The translations under genes and the position numbers were made by a program. From Clostridia bacterium (GTDB lineage Bacteria > Bacillota_A > Clostridia > Christensenellales > Aristaeellaceae), in assembly GCA_017620455.1 (NCBI GenBank), contig JAFZQK010000025.1, positions 16,800 to 80,799 on the forward strand: a stretch of DNA of 64,000 bases. Reading direction: 5' to 3'. Below, one piece after another: positions 8,916 to 17,820 of this stretch (its first letter is position 1; each line of letters starts with the position of its first letter). The notes below the pieces were generated by a model. It was not told where the DNA came from. It worked only from the letters and a program-made list of their open reading frames with translations, and ran no database searches.

Positions 8916-10154
8916 ATGACATACGATGTGCTGATCATCGGCGGAGGCGCGGCGGGTTTGTCCGCCGCGCTTTCCGCATCGAATCAGGGCGCCCGCGCAG
9001 CCGTGCTGGAGGCCGCTCCCCGGGTGGGGCGGAAGATCCTGGCCAGCGGCAACGGCCGGTGCAATCTGGCCAACACCGGGCCCCTCAATTACCCCGGCGG
9101 CGCTTCCCTGGCCCGGCGGGTGCTGGAAAACTGCCCGGCGGACCGGGTGCTGGCGTTCTTTCACGGCCTGGGGCTTCTGACGGTGCAGGAGGAGCAGGGG
9201 CGGGTGTACCCCGCCTGCGGCCAGGCTGCCGCCGTGCTGGACGTGCTCCGCGGCGCGCTGGAGAGGCGGAGCATCCCGGTCCTGAGCGAGACCCCCGTCG
9301 CCCGGATCGAACAGACCGGCGCGGGCTTCTGCCTGTACACCCCCCGCGGCGCGTACGGCGCCCGGGCGGTGATCGCCGCCTGCGGGGGCATGGCCGGGGG
9401 AAAGCTGGGCCACGACGGCGGCGCGTATCGGCTGCTGACGGATTTGGGCCACACCCTGGTCCCGCCCCGGCCCGCGCTGACCCCGCTGACGGCGGAAAAA
9501 GCCGCGGTGAAGGGCCTTTCCGGCCTGCGGCTGCCCGCCATTCTGACCCTGTGCCGCCGACGGGACGGCATGCCCTTCGCCCAATCCCAGGGGGAGGCGC
9601 TGTTCACCGATTACGGGGTCAGCGGCGTGTGCGCTATGGAGCTTTCCCGCAGCGCCGGGGAAGAAAAAGAGAAAAGCGGCGCGTGGCCGCTGCTGTACCT
9701 GGATTTTTCGCCCATGCTGGGCTTCGCCCCCCGGCGCTTTTTCGTGACCGGCGCGCCGGAGGACCCCTTCCGGAATGCCCCGGCGGCCCTGGCATTGCTG
9801 AAGGAGCGGCTGCATATCCTGCCCCGGGAGGCGCTTTTGAAGGGGCTGGCGCCCCGGCTGCTGGCGGAAAGGCTGGCGGGACAGGACAAAGAAAATCTGG
9901 CGCGGAGCCTGACGGCCTTCCCCGTGCCCCTGACCGGCGTGCGGGGGATGGACGCCGCCCAGGTCACTTCCGGCGGCATCCGCACCGGGGAATTTGACCC
10001 GGACACCCTGGAATCCCGCCTGGTCCCCGGATTGTTCGCCGCGGGAGAAATGCTGGACGTGGACGGCGGATGCGGCGGGTTCAATCTGCTCTTCGCCTTC
10101 GCCTCCGGCCTGACCGCCGGGGAAAACGCCGCCCGCATCGCCCCGGACCGATAA
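8916..10154 (+). CDS. HI0933/BaiN-type FAD-dependent oxidoreductase
   Basis: 412-residue flavoprotein of the HI0933 (YhiN, BaiN-like) family. The Rossmann FAD-binding motif G-G-G-A-A-G is at residues 9-14, followed by the family hallmark G-R-K-I-L-A-S-G-N-G-R-C-N and, near the C-terminus, the second FAD contact E-M-L-D-V-D-G-x-C-G-G-F-N. Members are NAD(P)/FAD oxidoreductases; BaiN has been linked to bile-acid dehydroxylation, but most homologues have unknown substrates and nothing here suggests bile acids. There is no convincing ribosome-binding site and the gene starts 4 nt after the wall-protein stop, so translation is probably coupled. It is followed 12 nt later by a flavin-reductase-family gene, so the pair may share redox chemistry (inference). 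Confidence 0.88.
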   Translation: MTYDVLIIGGGAAGLSAALSASNQGARAAVLEAAPRVGRKILASGNGRCNLANTGPLNYPGGASLARRVLENCPADRVLAFFHGLGLLTVQEEQGRVYPACGQAAAVLDVLRGALERRSIPVLSETPVARIEQTGAGFCLYTPRGAYGARAVIAACGGMAGGKLGHDGGAYRLLTDLGHTLVPPRPALTPLTAEKAAVKGLSGLRLPAILTLCRRRDGMPFAQSQGEALFTDYGVSGVCAMELSRSAGEEKEKSGAWPLLYLDFSPMLGFAPRRFFVTGAPEDPFRNAPAALALLKERLHILPREALLKGLAPRLLAERLAGQDKENLARSLTAFPVPLTGVRGMDAAQVTSGGIRTGEFDPDTLESRLVPGLFAAGEMLDVDGGCGGFNLLFAFASGLTAGENAARIAPDR

Positions 10155-10166
10155 AGGAGGACGCTT

Positions 10167-10769
10167 ATGGAAAATGGATTCGTGCAGCTCAAGCCCGGCA
10201 CACTGCTGGCCCCCGTGCCCGCGGTGATGGTTTCCTGCGCCCGGGCGGGGGAAAAGCCCAACATCGTCACCCTGGCCTGGGTGGGCACGGTGAATTCCGA
10301 GCCGCCCATGTGCTCCGTTTCCGTCCGGAAGGAGCGCTTTTCTCATGGCATCATCCGGGAAACCGGGGAATTTGTGATCAATCTGGTGGGCGAGGATCAG
10401 CTGAAAGCTACGGATTTCTGCGGCGTCAAGTCAGGCCGGGACGTGGACAAATTCGCCGCCTGCGGCCTGACCCCCGCGGCGGTGGAGGGCTTTGCCGCCC
10501 CGGCCATCGCCGAATGTCCCCTGTATCTGGCCTGCCGCGTCACGTCCGTGCAGGATCTGGGCAGCCACGATCTGTTTCTGGGCAAAATCGAACGGGTGGG
10601 CGTGAAAAAGGAAATGATGGACGCTTCCGGCCGCCTGGATTTCGGCCGGATGAAGCTGATCGCCTACAACCACGGCGTTTATTATGCCCTGGGCGGGGCC
10701 CTGGGCTTTTTCGGGTACAGCGTGGCCGCGCAGGAGGTGCTGGAGCGGCGGATGCGGGAAATCAAATAA
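10167..10769 (+). CDS. Flavin reductase / flavoredoxin family protein
   Basis: 200 residues with the FMN-binding split-barrel fold of the flavoredoxin (DIM6/NTAB) family. The conserved features are visible: V-P-A-V-M-V-S-C-x-x-x-G-x-x-P-N-I, then W-V-G-T-V-N-S-E-P-P-M, S-V-R-K-E-R-F-S, the segment F-V-I-N-L-V, and F-C-G-V-K-S-G-R-D-V-D-K-F. Such proteins bind FMN and transfer electrons, or reduce free flavin with NAD(P)H; the precise partner is unknown. The ATG has AAAGGAGG 8 nt upstream. It lies 12 nt after the HI0933-type flavoprotein and upstream of dnaX on the same strand. Confidence 0.87.
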   Translation: MENGFVQLKPGTLLAPVPAVMVSCARAGEKPNIVTLAWVGTVNSEPPMCSVSVRKERFSHGIIRETGEFVINLVGEDQLKATDFCGVKSGRDVDKFAACGLTPAAVEGFAAPAIAECPLYLACRVTSVQDLGSHDLFLGKIERVGVKKEMMDASGRLDFGRMKLIAYNHGVYYALGGALGFFGYSVAAQEVLERRMREIK

Positions 10770-10830
10770 TGCGCGGCGGGTGGAATACGGCGCGCTTTCA
10801 CAACGATCCCTAAACGGGGAGGAATGAAGT

Positions 10831-12444
10831 TTGTATCAGGCTTTGTACCGGGTCTGGCGGCCCAGGACGTTTTCGGAAATGGTGGGCCAGGAAGCCATCG
10901 TGCGCACCCTGCGCAATCAGGTGACCACGGGGCGCATCGCCCACGCCTATCTGTTCTGCGGCAGCCGGGGCACCGGCAAAACCAGCGCGGCCCGCATCCT
11001 CACCCGGGCCATTAACTGCGAGCATCCCGTGGACGGCGATCCCTGCGGGGAGTGCCAAAGCTGCAAAACCATCGAAAGCGGCGCGTCCTTCGACGTGTAC
11101 GAAATGGACGCCGCCAGCAACAGCCGGGTGGAGGAGATCCGGGACCTGCTGGAAAAGGTGGATTATCCGCCCCAGTTCGGAAAATACAAGGTGTACATCA
11201 TCGACGAAGTGCACATGCTTTCCAACGCGGCCTTCAACGCCCTGCTCAAGACCCTGGAGGAGCCGCCGGAATACATGGTGTTCATCCTGGCCACCACCGA
11301 GCCCCAGAAGCTGCCCGCCACCATCCTCAGCCGCTGCCAGCGGTACGATTTCGGGCGGTACAGCGAGGACCAGATCGCGGGGCATCTGAAAACCGTGACG
11401 GAAAAAAGCGGCCTGACCGCCGAGCCCGAGGCCCTTTCCCTCATCGCCCGGGCGGCGGAGGGCGGCATGCGGGATGCGCTTTCCATCCTGGATATGTGCA
11501 TGGGCGCCGGGGACGTGATCACCGAGGCCCACGTCCGGGACGCCCTGGGCACGGCGGACCGGGCCTTCCTGTTTTCCTTTGCCGATGCCCTGGCCCGGCA
11601 GGAGGGCGGGGAAGCCCTGCGCCTGATCGACGAACTGATGCGGGGCGGACGGGACGTACAGGTGTTCCTCAAGGATCTGTCCGCCCATTTCCGGCTGCTG
11701 ATGGCGGCGAAGCTCTGCGGCCCCGGGGAGGCGCTGCCCGGCGCCACCGGCGAGAACCGCAAACGGTACGCCGCCCAGGCGGAAGCCTTTTCCGCGGAAC
11801 GGCTGCTGCGGACGCTGGAGGGCTGTATGAAGGCGGAGGCGGACACCCGCTGGGCGTCCTCCGCCCGGTCTGTGCTGGAAATCTTCGCCCTGCGCGCCTG
11901 CGATCAGCCGGAGGACCAGGATGTGAGCGCCCTGCTGGAAAGGATCGGGGAACTGGAAAACCGACTGGCGGCGCTGGAAAAAAGCGGGGTGCGCGCAGCG
12001 CCGGCGGCGTCCGATGCGGCAAAGCCGGCTGCCGCCGCCCCGGCCCGGGCGGTCAGGCCCGCCCCCCGGCCCGCGGAGGAAGCGCCCGCCCCTGAGGGCG
12101 GCAAAATGCCCAAGGACGTATGGAACGACGCGCTCAAGATGCTCAAGAAGACGGATCCCGCCGTGTACGCGCCCCTGAGCCGGGGCAAGTACGGCGGTTT
12201 CAAGGAGGGGGCGTACCGGGCGCTGTTCGCCCCCGGGGAAGCGATTTTCATGAACATGCTGGTCAGCGCGGAGCGCCGGGAAAAAATCGAAAAGGCGCTG
12301 CAGCAGTGCGGCGGCGGGGACGCCCGGTTCGAGGCCCTGCCCCAGGAGGCGGCCCCGGCCCCGGACGACGGCCTGCGGGAAGAAAAAACGCTGTCCGGCC
12401 TGATCGACACCTTCGGACGGGACAAGGTGCAGATCGACGAATGA
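10831..12444 (+). CDS. dnaX: DNA polymerase III subunits gamma/tau
   Basis: ATPase of the clamp loader that opens the beta clamp and organises the replisome. 537 residues. I use the TTG at 10831 because it gives the canonical N-terminus (Y-Q-A-L-Y-R-x-W-R-P) with GGGGAGG 8 nt upstream. Visible: Walker A G-S-R-G-T-G-K-T (44-51), four zinc-binding Cys (63, 72, 75, 78), Walker B D-E-V-H (125-128), the E-E-P-P segment and sensor-1 A-T-T-E. After domain III (about residue 370) comes an Ala/Pro-rich linker, then a short C-terminal tau-like domain (about 425-537). recR and the ybaB nucleoid-protein gene, usual downstream neighbours in Bacillota, are absent here; a membrane-protein gene follows instead. 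Confidence 0.95.
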   Translation: MYQALYRVWRPRTFSEMVGQEAIVRTLRNQVTTGRIAHAYLFCGSRGTGKTSAARILTRAINCEHPVDGDPCGECQSCKTIESGASFDVYEMDAASNSRVEEIRDLLEKVDYPPQFGKYKVYIIDEVHMLSNAAFNALLKTLEEPPEYMVFILATTEPQKLPATILSRCQRYDFGRYSEDQIAGHLKTVTEKSGLTAEPEALSLIARAAEGGMRDALSILDMCMGAGDVITEAHVRDALGTADRAFLFSFADALARQEGGEALRLIDELMRGGRDVQVFLKDLSAHFRLLMAAKLCGPGEALPGATGENRKRYAAQAEAFSAERLLRTLEGCMKAEADTRWASSARSVLEIFALRACDQPEDQDVSALLERIGELENRLAALEKSGVRAAPAASDAAKPAAAAPARAVRPAPRPAEEAPAPEGGKMPKDVWNDALKMLKKTDPAVYAPLSRGKYGGFKEGAYRALFAPGEAIFMNMLVSAERREKIEKALQQCGGGDARFEALPQEAAPAPDDGLREEKTLSGLIDTFGRDKVQIDE

Positions 12445-12449
12445 ACCGG

Positions 12450-12470
12450 CGCCGGGATCAAATCCCGGCG
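12450..12470 (+). terminator. Hairpin after dnaX (possible weak terminator or attenuator)
   Basis: Perfect 9-bp stem CGCCGGGAT / ATCCCGGCG with loop CAA, just after the dnaX stop. No T-run follows at once (the next bases are GAGGGGCGTTTT), so it may slow or stabilise the transcript rather than end it. Confidence 0.35.
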
Positions 12471-12542
12471 GAGGGGCGTTTTATGATGGGAGATTTGTTT
12501 TCGCCGGCGGAGGTTCTCCGCGCGGGCTGAAAGGAGCACAGA

Positions 12543-13625
12543 ATGAATTCCAATCGCGGTCAGTATAATTCCGCGCCGCTGTACAATATGAAAAACCGGC
12601 GGCATGCCCAGGCGGACAAGCCCGCCCAGCCGGGGGAGGCCCCCCAGCCCGCCGGAAAGGGGAAAAGGTATCAGGCGCTGTCCATCGTGCTGTCGGCGGT
12701 GCTGCCGGCGCTTTTCCTGCTGTGCCTGCTGATCCCCAATCTGTTTCTGCGGCTGCTGTTCCTGGGGGCCGTGGCGGTTTCGCTGGTGCTGATGTGGATG
12801 CTGAAGGCCTTTGTGAAAAGCGCCCGCAGCACCCTCACCGTGGTGTACGCGGCCCTGGCGCTGGTGATCGCGGTGGCCATCCTGGTGCCCGGCGGCGATC
12901 CCGTGGACGCGGGCAAGCGCGGGGACACCCCGGTGAACGCTTTCAGCAATTTCAGCGTGTCCGTGCCCGCCGCCCCCACGGCGGAGCCCACCGAAAACCC
13001 GGATACCCAGGTGACGCTGCCCGCCGCGCAGCAGCGGCTGGAGGAATTCCTGGCCCAGTGGGCGCTGTTCCGGGTGGATGAAATGGTGAAATACTGCCAG
13101 CCCGCCTGGGTGAGCTCCCAGTCCTCCCCGGAAACCACGCTGTACCAGATGGTGCAGGGCAGCCGGCCGGCCAGCTTCGCGGTGGAGAACATCGACGGCA
13201 GCGACGGCGACAATACCCGCACCATCACGGTCCGGGTGCTGTTCAATGAAAACGACAACACCCAGGTCTGGAAACGGCTGCAGGTGCTGATGTTCCGGGT
13301 GAACGACGTGTGGTATGTGGGGCCCCAGAGCCTGGGCGGCGTGGTGATCAACGAATCCGGCCAGGAAGGGCCCGCCCCCACCATGCCCGCCTCCACCATC
13401 GCCCCCACCGCCACGCCCAATCCCGACGGCAGCAGCGCCGTTACCGTGTATTACAACAAGGAGGGCGGCAAGTATTACCACGCCATGCCCAACTGCCCCG
13501 CAGTGGACGAGCGCTATTGGCCGCTGTCCAGCTTCTCCTTCGATCTGATCAACAGCCAGGAATACAAAAACCTGGTGCGCTGCCCCCGGTGCAATCCTCC
13601 GGAGAGGCCCGCCGTGGGACGGTGA
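12543..13625 (+). CDS. Membrane protein with extracytoplasmic domain and Cys-rich C-terminal motif
   Basis: 360 residues, no family name recognised. A Gln/Pro-rich cytoplasmic N-terminus (1-42) is followed by three membrane helices (about 44-64, 67-87, 97-117). A Pro/Thr-rich linker leads to an external alpha/beta domain (about 165-270) of the kind often seen in NTF2-like stress or wall proteins (E-F-L-A-Q-W-A-L-F-R, then V-R-V-L-F-N-E). A second Pro/Thr linker leads to a C-terminal motif with Y-H-A-M-P-N-C and C-P-R-C (last about 55 residues), which resembles a small metal-binding knuckle such as the Ada-type zinc site. The ATG is preceded by AAAGGAG at 7 nt. It converges with the SPOR-domain gene, the two stops being adjacent. 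Confidence 0.78.
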   Translation: MNSNRGQYNSAPLYNMKNRRHAQADKPAQPGEAPQPAGKGKRYQALSIVLSAVLPALFLLCLLIPNLFLRLLFLGAVAVSLVLMWMLKAFVKSARSTLTVVYAALALVIAVAILVPGGDPVDAGKRGDTPVNAFSNFSVSVPAAPTAEPTENPDTQVTLPAAQQRLEEFLAQWALFRVDEMVKYCQPAWVSSQSSPETTLYQMVQGSRPASFAVENIDGSDGDNTRTITVRVLFNENDNTQVWKRLQVLMFRVNDVWYVGPQSLGGVVINESGQEGPAPTMPASTIAPTATPNPDGSSAVTVYYNKEGGKYYHAMPNCPAVDERYWPLSSFSFDLINSQEYKNLVRCPRCNPPERPAVGR

Positions 13626-14444
13626 TCATTCCGCCAGGGTATCAGCCCAGGCTTGCAGGCGGCACAGCGCGGCCAGGTGGCAGTATTTGATCTGCGCGCC
13701 CAGCCGCACGCTGCCCTGTTCCTCCAGCGCGGTTTTCAGCGCGTCCGCGAGGAATGCGATCTGGCCGCGCAGCTGCTCCGCCGCTTCTGGGGCGGCGCCC
13801 CCGAAGCATTCGTCCAGGCGCGATGCCTGGGCGGAGAGGGTATCCCGCCAGGAGGCGAGGGCCTGCCGGGCGGCGGTTTCGTCCATTGTCCTTTTGTCCA
13901 GCCCGGAGGAAAGGGAAAACAGCTGCTCCGCCGTCTGGGAAAGGAGGCGCAGCGCGTCCTCCACGGCGTCCAGCTGATCCTTCCGTCCGGTGAGGCGGAA
14001 GCGGATCTCCGGCCAGGCGATCTCCGTCTGCGCCGTTTCCAGGCCGTGATGGGCCAGCAGCCGCTTCTGCACCTGCTGGGCGTCCGCCCGGGCGGGATAA
14101 GCCGCCGCCAGCAGGCGGTTTTCCCCGTCCCGGTATCCCCCCGCGCCCCGGGCGCGGAAGCTGTCCGCCGCCTGCCGGGCCGCGGCGGCGTCCCGGTACG
14201 TGCCGAGGGACAGGGCGTGCCACTGCCCGCCGGGCAGGGTCACTTCCCGGGTCTCTGCCATTTCCTCGTCAGGGAGGGCGGGAGCGCCGGGCAGCAGGGA
14301 CAGAAAGTATGCCTGCAGCCGGGGAAAAACGGGGCTGCGGGCCAGGAAAAACGCCCCGATGCCCAGCAGCGCCAGCACCAGGAATACCCTGCGGCGGGTC
14401 CGCCGGACCCGGTAACGCCGCGTCTGCAAGCGCCCTGCGCGCAT
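13626..14444 (-). CDS. SPOR-like domain membrane protein
   Basis: 272 residues from the ATG at 14444 (AGGGGGCGGG upstream). Basic N-terminus, one membrane helix (about 19-35), then an external segment with a SPOR-type fold signature (about 68-140: W-H-A-L-S-L-G-T-Y-R-D-A-A-A-A, then A-A-Y-P-A-R-A-D-A-Q-Q-V). SPOR domains bind glycan strands lacking stem peptides at division sites or in spore walls. The remaining about 120 residues are predicted helical (L-D-A-V-E-D-A-L-R-L-L-S-Q-T-A-E-Q). The assignment rests on pattern similarity and a profile search should test it. The gene is transcribed alone on the minus strand, divergent from the DUF6062 gene. Confidence 0.72.
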   Translation of the reverse strand: MRAGRLQTRRYRVRRTRRRVFLVLALLGIGAFFLARSPVFPRLQAYFLSLLPGAPALPDEEMAETREVTLPGGQWHALSLGTYRDAAAARQAADSFRARGAGGYRDGENRLLAAAYPARADAQQVQKRLLAHHGLETAQTEIAWPEIRFRLTGRKDQLDAVEDALRLLSQTAEQLFSLSSGLDKRTMDETAARQALASWRDTLSAQASRLDECFGGAAPEAAEQLRGQIAFLADALKTALEEQGSVRLGAQIKYCHLAALCRLQAWADTLAE

Positions 14445-14507
14445 TTTCCCGCCCCCTTTCAGGCAAGGATATGTCCGGGAACGCCCCGTTATTCCAAAGG
14501 AGGACCT

Positions 14508-15263
14508 ATGCGATATCATTTGGATACCATTCCCGTATGGGACGCGGTGAAGCTGGAGGGCGAATGTCCCCTGTGCGCCCTGCGGCGGCATAACGAGCGG
14601 GTGGACGTGGACAGGTATCTGGGCGCGTCGGTGATGGAGCCGGACACCCGGATCCAGGTGAACGCCCTGGGCTTCTGCCCGAAGCACCAGGAAATGCTTT
14701 ACGCCCAGAAGAACCGCCTGGGCCACGCGCTGATGATGCACTCCCATCTGAAGGAAACCATGCGCCGCCTGGCCCCCATCCTGGAGGAAGCGAAGGCCGG
14801 GGAAGGGAAGAAGCCCTCCCTGTTCCGCCGGGCGGAGGGCGGCGCTCCCGGCGCGGCGGCGGCGGGGAAGATCCGGGAGCTGACGGGCACGTGCATCCTG
14901 TGCCGGTCGGTGGAAGAAAACACCAACCGTTACGCCTATACCCTGCTGCATCTTTATGAAACGGACGACGCCTTTCGCCGGGCTTTTTCCCAGTCCAAGG
15001 GCGTATGCCTGCAGGACATGGCGCTGCTTTTGCAGATGGCGGGGGAGGAAATGAAGCCCGAAATGTACCGGCGCTTCGCTTCGGACCTGTGCGCCGCGGT
15101 GGAAAAGAGCCTGGAGAAACTGGAAAAAGACCTGGAGGGCTTTACCCTGAAATTCGACTACCGCAACGCCGATAAGCCCTGGGGCGACAGCCGGGGCAGC
15201 CTGGAGCGCACGGTGAATAAGCTGCGGGGCTGGTGCCTGGGCGAGGAGCCCTGGCCCCAATGA
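14508..15263 (+). CDS. DUF6062 family protein
   Basis: 251 residues from ATG 14508 (AAAGGAGG 5 nt upstream). Soluble and Cys-containing: C-P-L-C at about residues 20-23, F-C-P-K-H at about 57-61 and C-I-L-C at about 129-132, a pattern that looks like one or two split zinc-binding knuckles, with long helices between. This matches clostridial proteins catalogued as DUF6062; no function is known. The stop overlaps the next start (ATGA), so it is translationally coupled to the first GerMN lipoprotein and probably belongs to the same envelope-related operon. Confidence 0.75.
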   Translation: MRYHLDTIPVWDAVKLEGECPLCALRRHNERVDVDRYLGASVMEPDTRIQVNALGFCPKHQEMLYAQKNRLGHALMMHSHLKETMRRLAPILEEAKAGEGKKPSLFRRAEGGAPGAAAAGKIRELTGTCILCRSVEENTNRYAYTLLHLYETDDAFRRAFSQSKGVCLQDMALLLQMAGEEMKPEMYRRFASDLCAAVEKSLEKLEKDLEGFTLKFDYRNADKPWGDSRGSLERTVNKLRGWCLGEEPWPQ

Positions 15264-16216
15264 AGGGCGCGCGCCGCTGGGCGCTCCTGATCCTGTGCGC
15301 GGCGCTTCTGTCCGGCTGCGGCGCGCCGCCGCAGGAGGAAGAAAAGCCGCAGCCCGTGGAGGAAACGGCGCTGATCAGCGCCGATACGGGCGGGCTGCCC
15401 GCGTCGGGGTTCACCGCCGTGCTGTATTTCCGCTACGGAACGACGGCGTACCTGGCGCCCCAGACGCGGCAGGTGGAGGTGGGCAGGAACGAAGCGCCGG
15501 AGCACGCCCTGGTGCAGGCCCTGCTGGACGGGCCTTCCGGCGCGGCGCCCATTCTGGGCGGCCTGTTCCCGCCCGGCACAGAGGTGCTTTCCACCCTGAG
15601 CCAGGGGGACACCCTGTTCGTGACCTTCAATGAAGCCATGATGGGCCGGTACGCCGACGAGGGCCAGGACGCCGCCGACAGGACGGAGGGCGTGCTGCGC
15701 CGGCAGATGTGCCTGGACGCCCTGAGCGCCACGCTCACCGAAGCCGGGCTGTGCGCCCGGGTGCAGGTGCTGGTTTACCGGGGGGTGGACCAGGGAAAAT
15801 CCCTGCGCCTGACCGCGGGGTTCCTGGACCAGAGCGGGGATGAAACGCTTCTGCCGCCCCTGACCCGGCGGGAAGACCGGCTGCTGACCCCCCACAATAC
15901 CGCCGTGCTGATCCTGGATGCGTGGCAGCGGCAGGAGTGGGCCGCCCTGTACGATCTGACGGCCCGGGACGCCGCGCGCCCCCGGGAACAGGCCGCCTGC
16001 GACGCCTTTGCGGACGGCGGCACCCTGGTCAGCTTTTCCGTGAGCCCGGGCAGCGTGAGCCCGGACGGGCAGAGCGCCGTGGTCAGCGTGGATCTGACGC
16101 TGCTGGGCGAGGCGGGCGACCGGGAGATAGGGGGCTATCCCCTGCGGATGCGGCGGGAGGACGGATTGTGGAAAATCGGATATGACGAGCTTGAGAAGCT
16201 GATGAATCAGGACTGA
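15260..16216 (+). CDS. GerMN-domain lipoprotein
   Basis: 318 residues. The lipoprotein signal peptide ends in lipobox L-L-S-G-C (Cys about residue 20), so the protein is expected to be tethered on the outer face of the membrane. A GerMN domain spans about residues 50-180 (A-V-L-Y-F-R-Y-G-x-x-A-Y-L, L-V-Q-A-L-L-D-G-P, F-P-P-G-T-E-V, V-T-F-N-E-A). The C-terminal about 110 residues look like an NTF2/SnoaL-like small domain (A-V-L-I-L-D-A-W-Q-R-Q-E-W). GerMN domains occur in the germination protein GerM and in many vegetative lipoproteins, and probably bind wall components. Overlaps DUF6062 by 4 nt; a second GerMN lipoprotein follows 14 nt later. Confidence 0.85.
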   Translation: MKGARRWALLILCAALLSGCGAPPQEEEKPQPVEETALISADTGGLPASGFTAVLYFRYGTTAYLAPQTRQVEVGRNEAPEHALVQALLDGPSGAAPILGGLFPPGTEVLSTLSQGDTLFVTFNEAMMGRYADEGQDAADRTEGVLRRQMCLDALSATLTEAGLCARVQVLVYRGVDQGKSLRLTAGFLDQSGDETLLPPLTRREDRLLTPHNTAVLILDAWQRQEWAALYDLTARDAARPREQAACDAFADGGTLVSFSVSPGSVSPDGQSAVVSVDLTLLGEAGDREIGGYPLRMRREDGLWKIGYDELEKLMNQD

Positions 16217-16230
16217 GGGATGGAGCAGAA

Positions 16231-17766
16231 ATGGATCGACGCTGGAAACGCCTGGGCTGCCTGATGGCGGCGGCGCTGCTTTTGTCCGGCTGCGTGGGCC
16301 AGGAGAAAGCCCCTGGTGGGCCGCAGCTGACGCTGCCGCCGGCGGAAAAACGCTACGAGGCGCCGGAAAACGATATCAACCAGGGCTACGAGCAGACGGT
16401 GCTGCTGTATCTGCCTTCCCTGGAGGGCACCCAGCTGCTGGCTTACCCGGTGAAGGCGCAGTTTTCCGCCTCCCGCCATAACGCCCAGACGCTGTGCGAA
16501 ATGCTCCTGTCCCAGCCCTCCGCGGGGGCGGCCCAGGCCGTGGGCGGCGACGTGACGCTGACGCTGTCGGGCACGGACGCGGTGGAGGTATCCGGCCAGG
16601 TGGCCACGGTGAGCCTGGGGGCCTCGGCGCTGCGGCTGTCTCACGAGCAGCTGTACCTGGTGGGCCAGGCCCTGGCCAATACCCTGTGCCAGTTTGGGGA
16701 TCTGCAGTATGTGAACGTGCTCATCGCCGGGGTGCAGCCGGGGCTGAACGTGGCTTCCACCCTGCCGGCGGGGGCTTTCCAGCCCAACACCCGGGAGGAT
16801 CTTTCCACCCTGTGGGCCCGGGCGGGCGCGCCCGCCACGGCGGGCCGGCGGTCCTTTGCCGCGGCGGTGTATTTCCCGGCGCCGGCGGGCAAGGGCATCC
16901 TGTGCGAAGGGCGCACGCTGTCCTTCTCCAGCCAGGATCTGCCCGGCATGGCGGTGACGCTGCTGGAGGCCATCGGGGCCGGGGCGGAGAAGCTGCCCAA
17001 CGCCCCAGCCTGCCCCCGGCTGCGGGAAATGCTGGCGGACAGCCCCGTATTGGAGGAAACGGGGGGCGTGCGGCGGCTTTCGCTGCACTTCCGGGAAGAA
17101 ATGAATTCCGCGCTCATCGACGCGGGGATCACCCGGTCCGTGATGATGGCGGCCATGACGTATACGTTCACCACCTTCCTGCCGGGACTGGACGGCATCG
17201 AGGTCGTGATCGGCGAGGAGAGCATTACGTCCCTGACGCCGTCCGGCACCTATTCCGGCGCCGGGGAGCAGATCCGGTTTGCGGACGGGCTGATGCGGCG
17301 GCGGGATTTTTCCGGCTTCCTGCTGGCCGAATGCGCGCTGTATTTTTCGGACGGGAACGGAAGGCTGACCCGGGTGCTCCGGCCCGTGCCCTTCTACGAG
17401 GCGTACAGCGCCCGGGCGCTGGTGCAGCAGCTGCTGCTGGGGCCCCAGCCCTTCGACAGCGTATCGGGCCTGCGGCCCGTGCTGCCCCAGGGCCTGCGCC
17501 CGGCCGACCTGCTGGGGGTCAGCTATGCGGATCAGGCGCTGGTGCTGAATTTTTCCGGGCAGTGGCCGGCCCTCTGCGCAGGGATGGACGCCGCGGCGGA
17601 GAAGCAGATGATCTACGCCCTGGTGAATACCCTGTGCGAACTGCAGGGGGTGAAAAAGGCCGCCTTCTTCGTTCAGGGCGAGCAGCCCGATTCCCTGGCG
17701 GGGCACATTTACCTGCCCGGGGATTTCCTGCCAAACGCGGATCTGGTAACCAACGGTATGAATTAG
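16231..17766 (+). CDS. Large lipoprotein with two GerMN-like domains
   Basis: 511 residues; lipobox L-L-S-G-C (Cys about residue 21). Two related halves: residues about 50-190 (V-L-L-Y-L-P-S, A-Q-T-L-C-E-M-L-L, V-S-L-G-A-S, L-V-G-Q-A-L-A-N-T-L) and about 360-505 (C-A-L-Y-F-S-D-G-N-G-R-L, A-R-A-L-V-Q-Q-L-L-L-G-P, L-N-F-S-G-Q-W, I-Y-A-L-V-N-T-L-C-E-L). Both fit the GerMN pattern. The middle region also has a beta-rich stretch. With the preceding single-GerMN lipoprotein this gives three GerMN units in one operon. Sporulation or germination links cannot be shown: nothing nearby is a spore gene, so a vegetative envelope role is as likely. Confidence 0.82.
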   Translation: MDRRWKRLGCLMAAALLLSGCVGQEKAPGGPQLTLPPAEKRYEAPENDINQGYEQTVLLYLPSLEGTQLLAYPVKAQFSASRHNAQTLCEMLLSQPSAGAAQAVGGDVTLTLSGTDAVEVSGQVATVSLGASALRLSHEQLYLVGQALANTLCQFGDLQYVNVLIAGVQPGLNVASTLPAGAFQPNTREDLSTLWARAGAPATAGRRSFAAAVYFPAPAGKGILCEGRTLSFSSQDLPGMAVTLLEAIGAGAEKLPNAPACPRLREMLADSPVLEETGGVRRLSLHFREEMNSALIDAGITRSVMMAAMTYTFTTFLPGLDGIEVVIGEESITSLTPSGTYSGAGEQIRFADGLMRRRDFSGFLLAECALYFSDGNGRLTRVLRPVPFYEAYSARALVQQLLLGPQPFDSVSGLRPVLPQGLRPADLLGVSYADQALVLNFSGQWPALCAGMDAAAEKQMIYALVNTLCELQGVKKAAFFVQGEQPDSLAGHIYLPGDFLPNADLVTNGMN

Positions 17767-17820
17767 TTGCCAAGGGGTTCAGGGAAACGATTTCTGCGGG
17801 GCTCTAAAAAATCCAAAGAA

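Noticed and set aside
5405..8938. Open frame of over 1100 codons on the strand opposite the SH3b wall protein
   Set aside because: Low-complexity Gly/His/Arg-rich translation with no domain logic, an effect of the GC-rich third codon positions of the real gene, which has signal peptide and nine clear modules.
12441..12530. Tiny frame of 29 codons between dnaX and the membrane-protein gene
   Set aside because: Consists mostly of the hairpin and has no convincing ribosome site or similarity.
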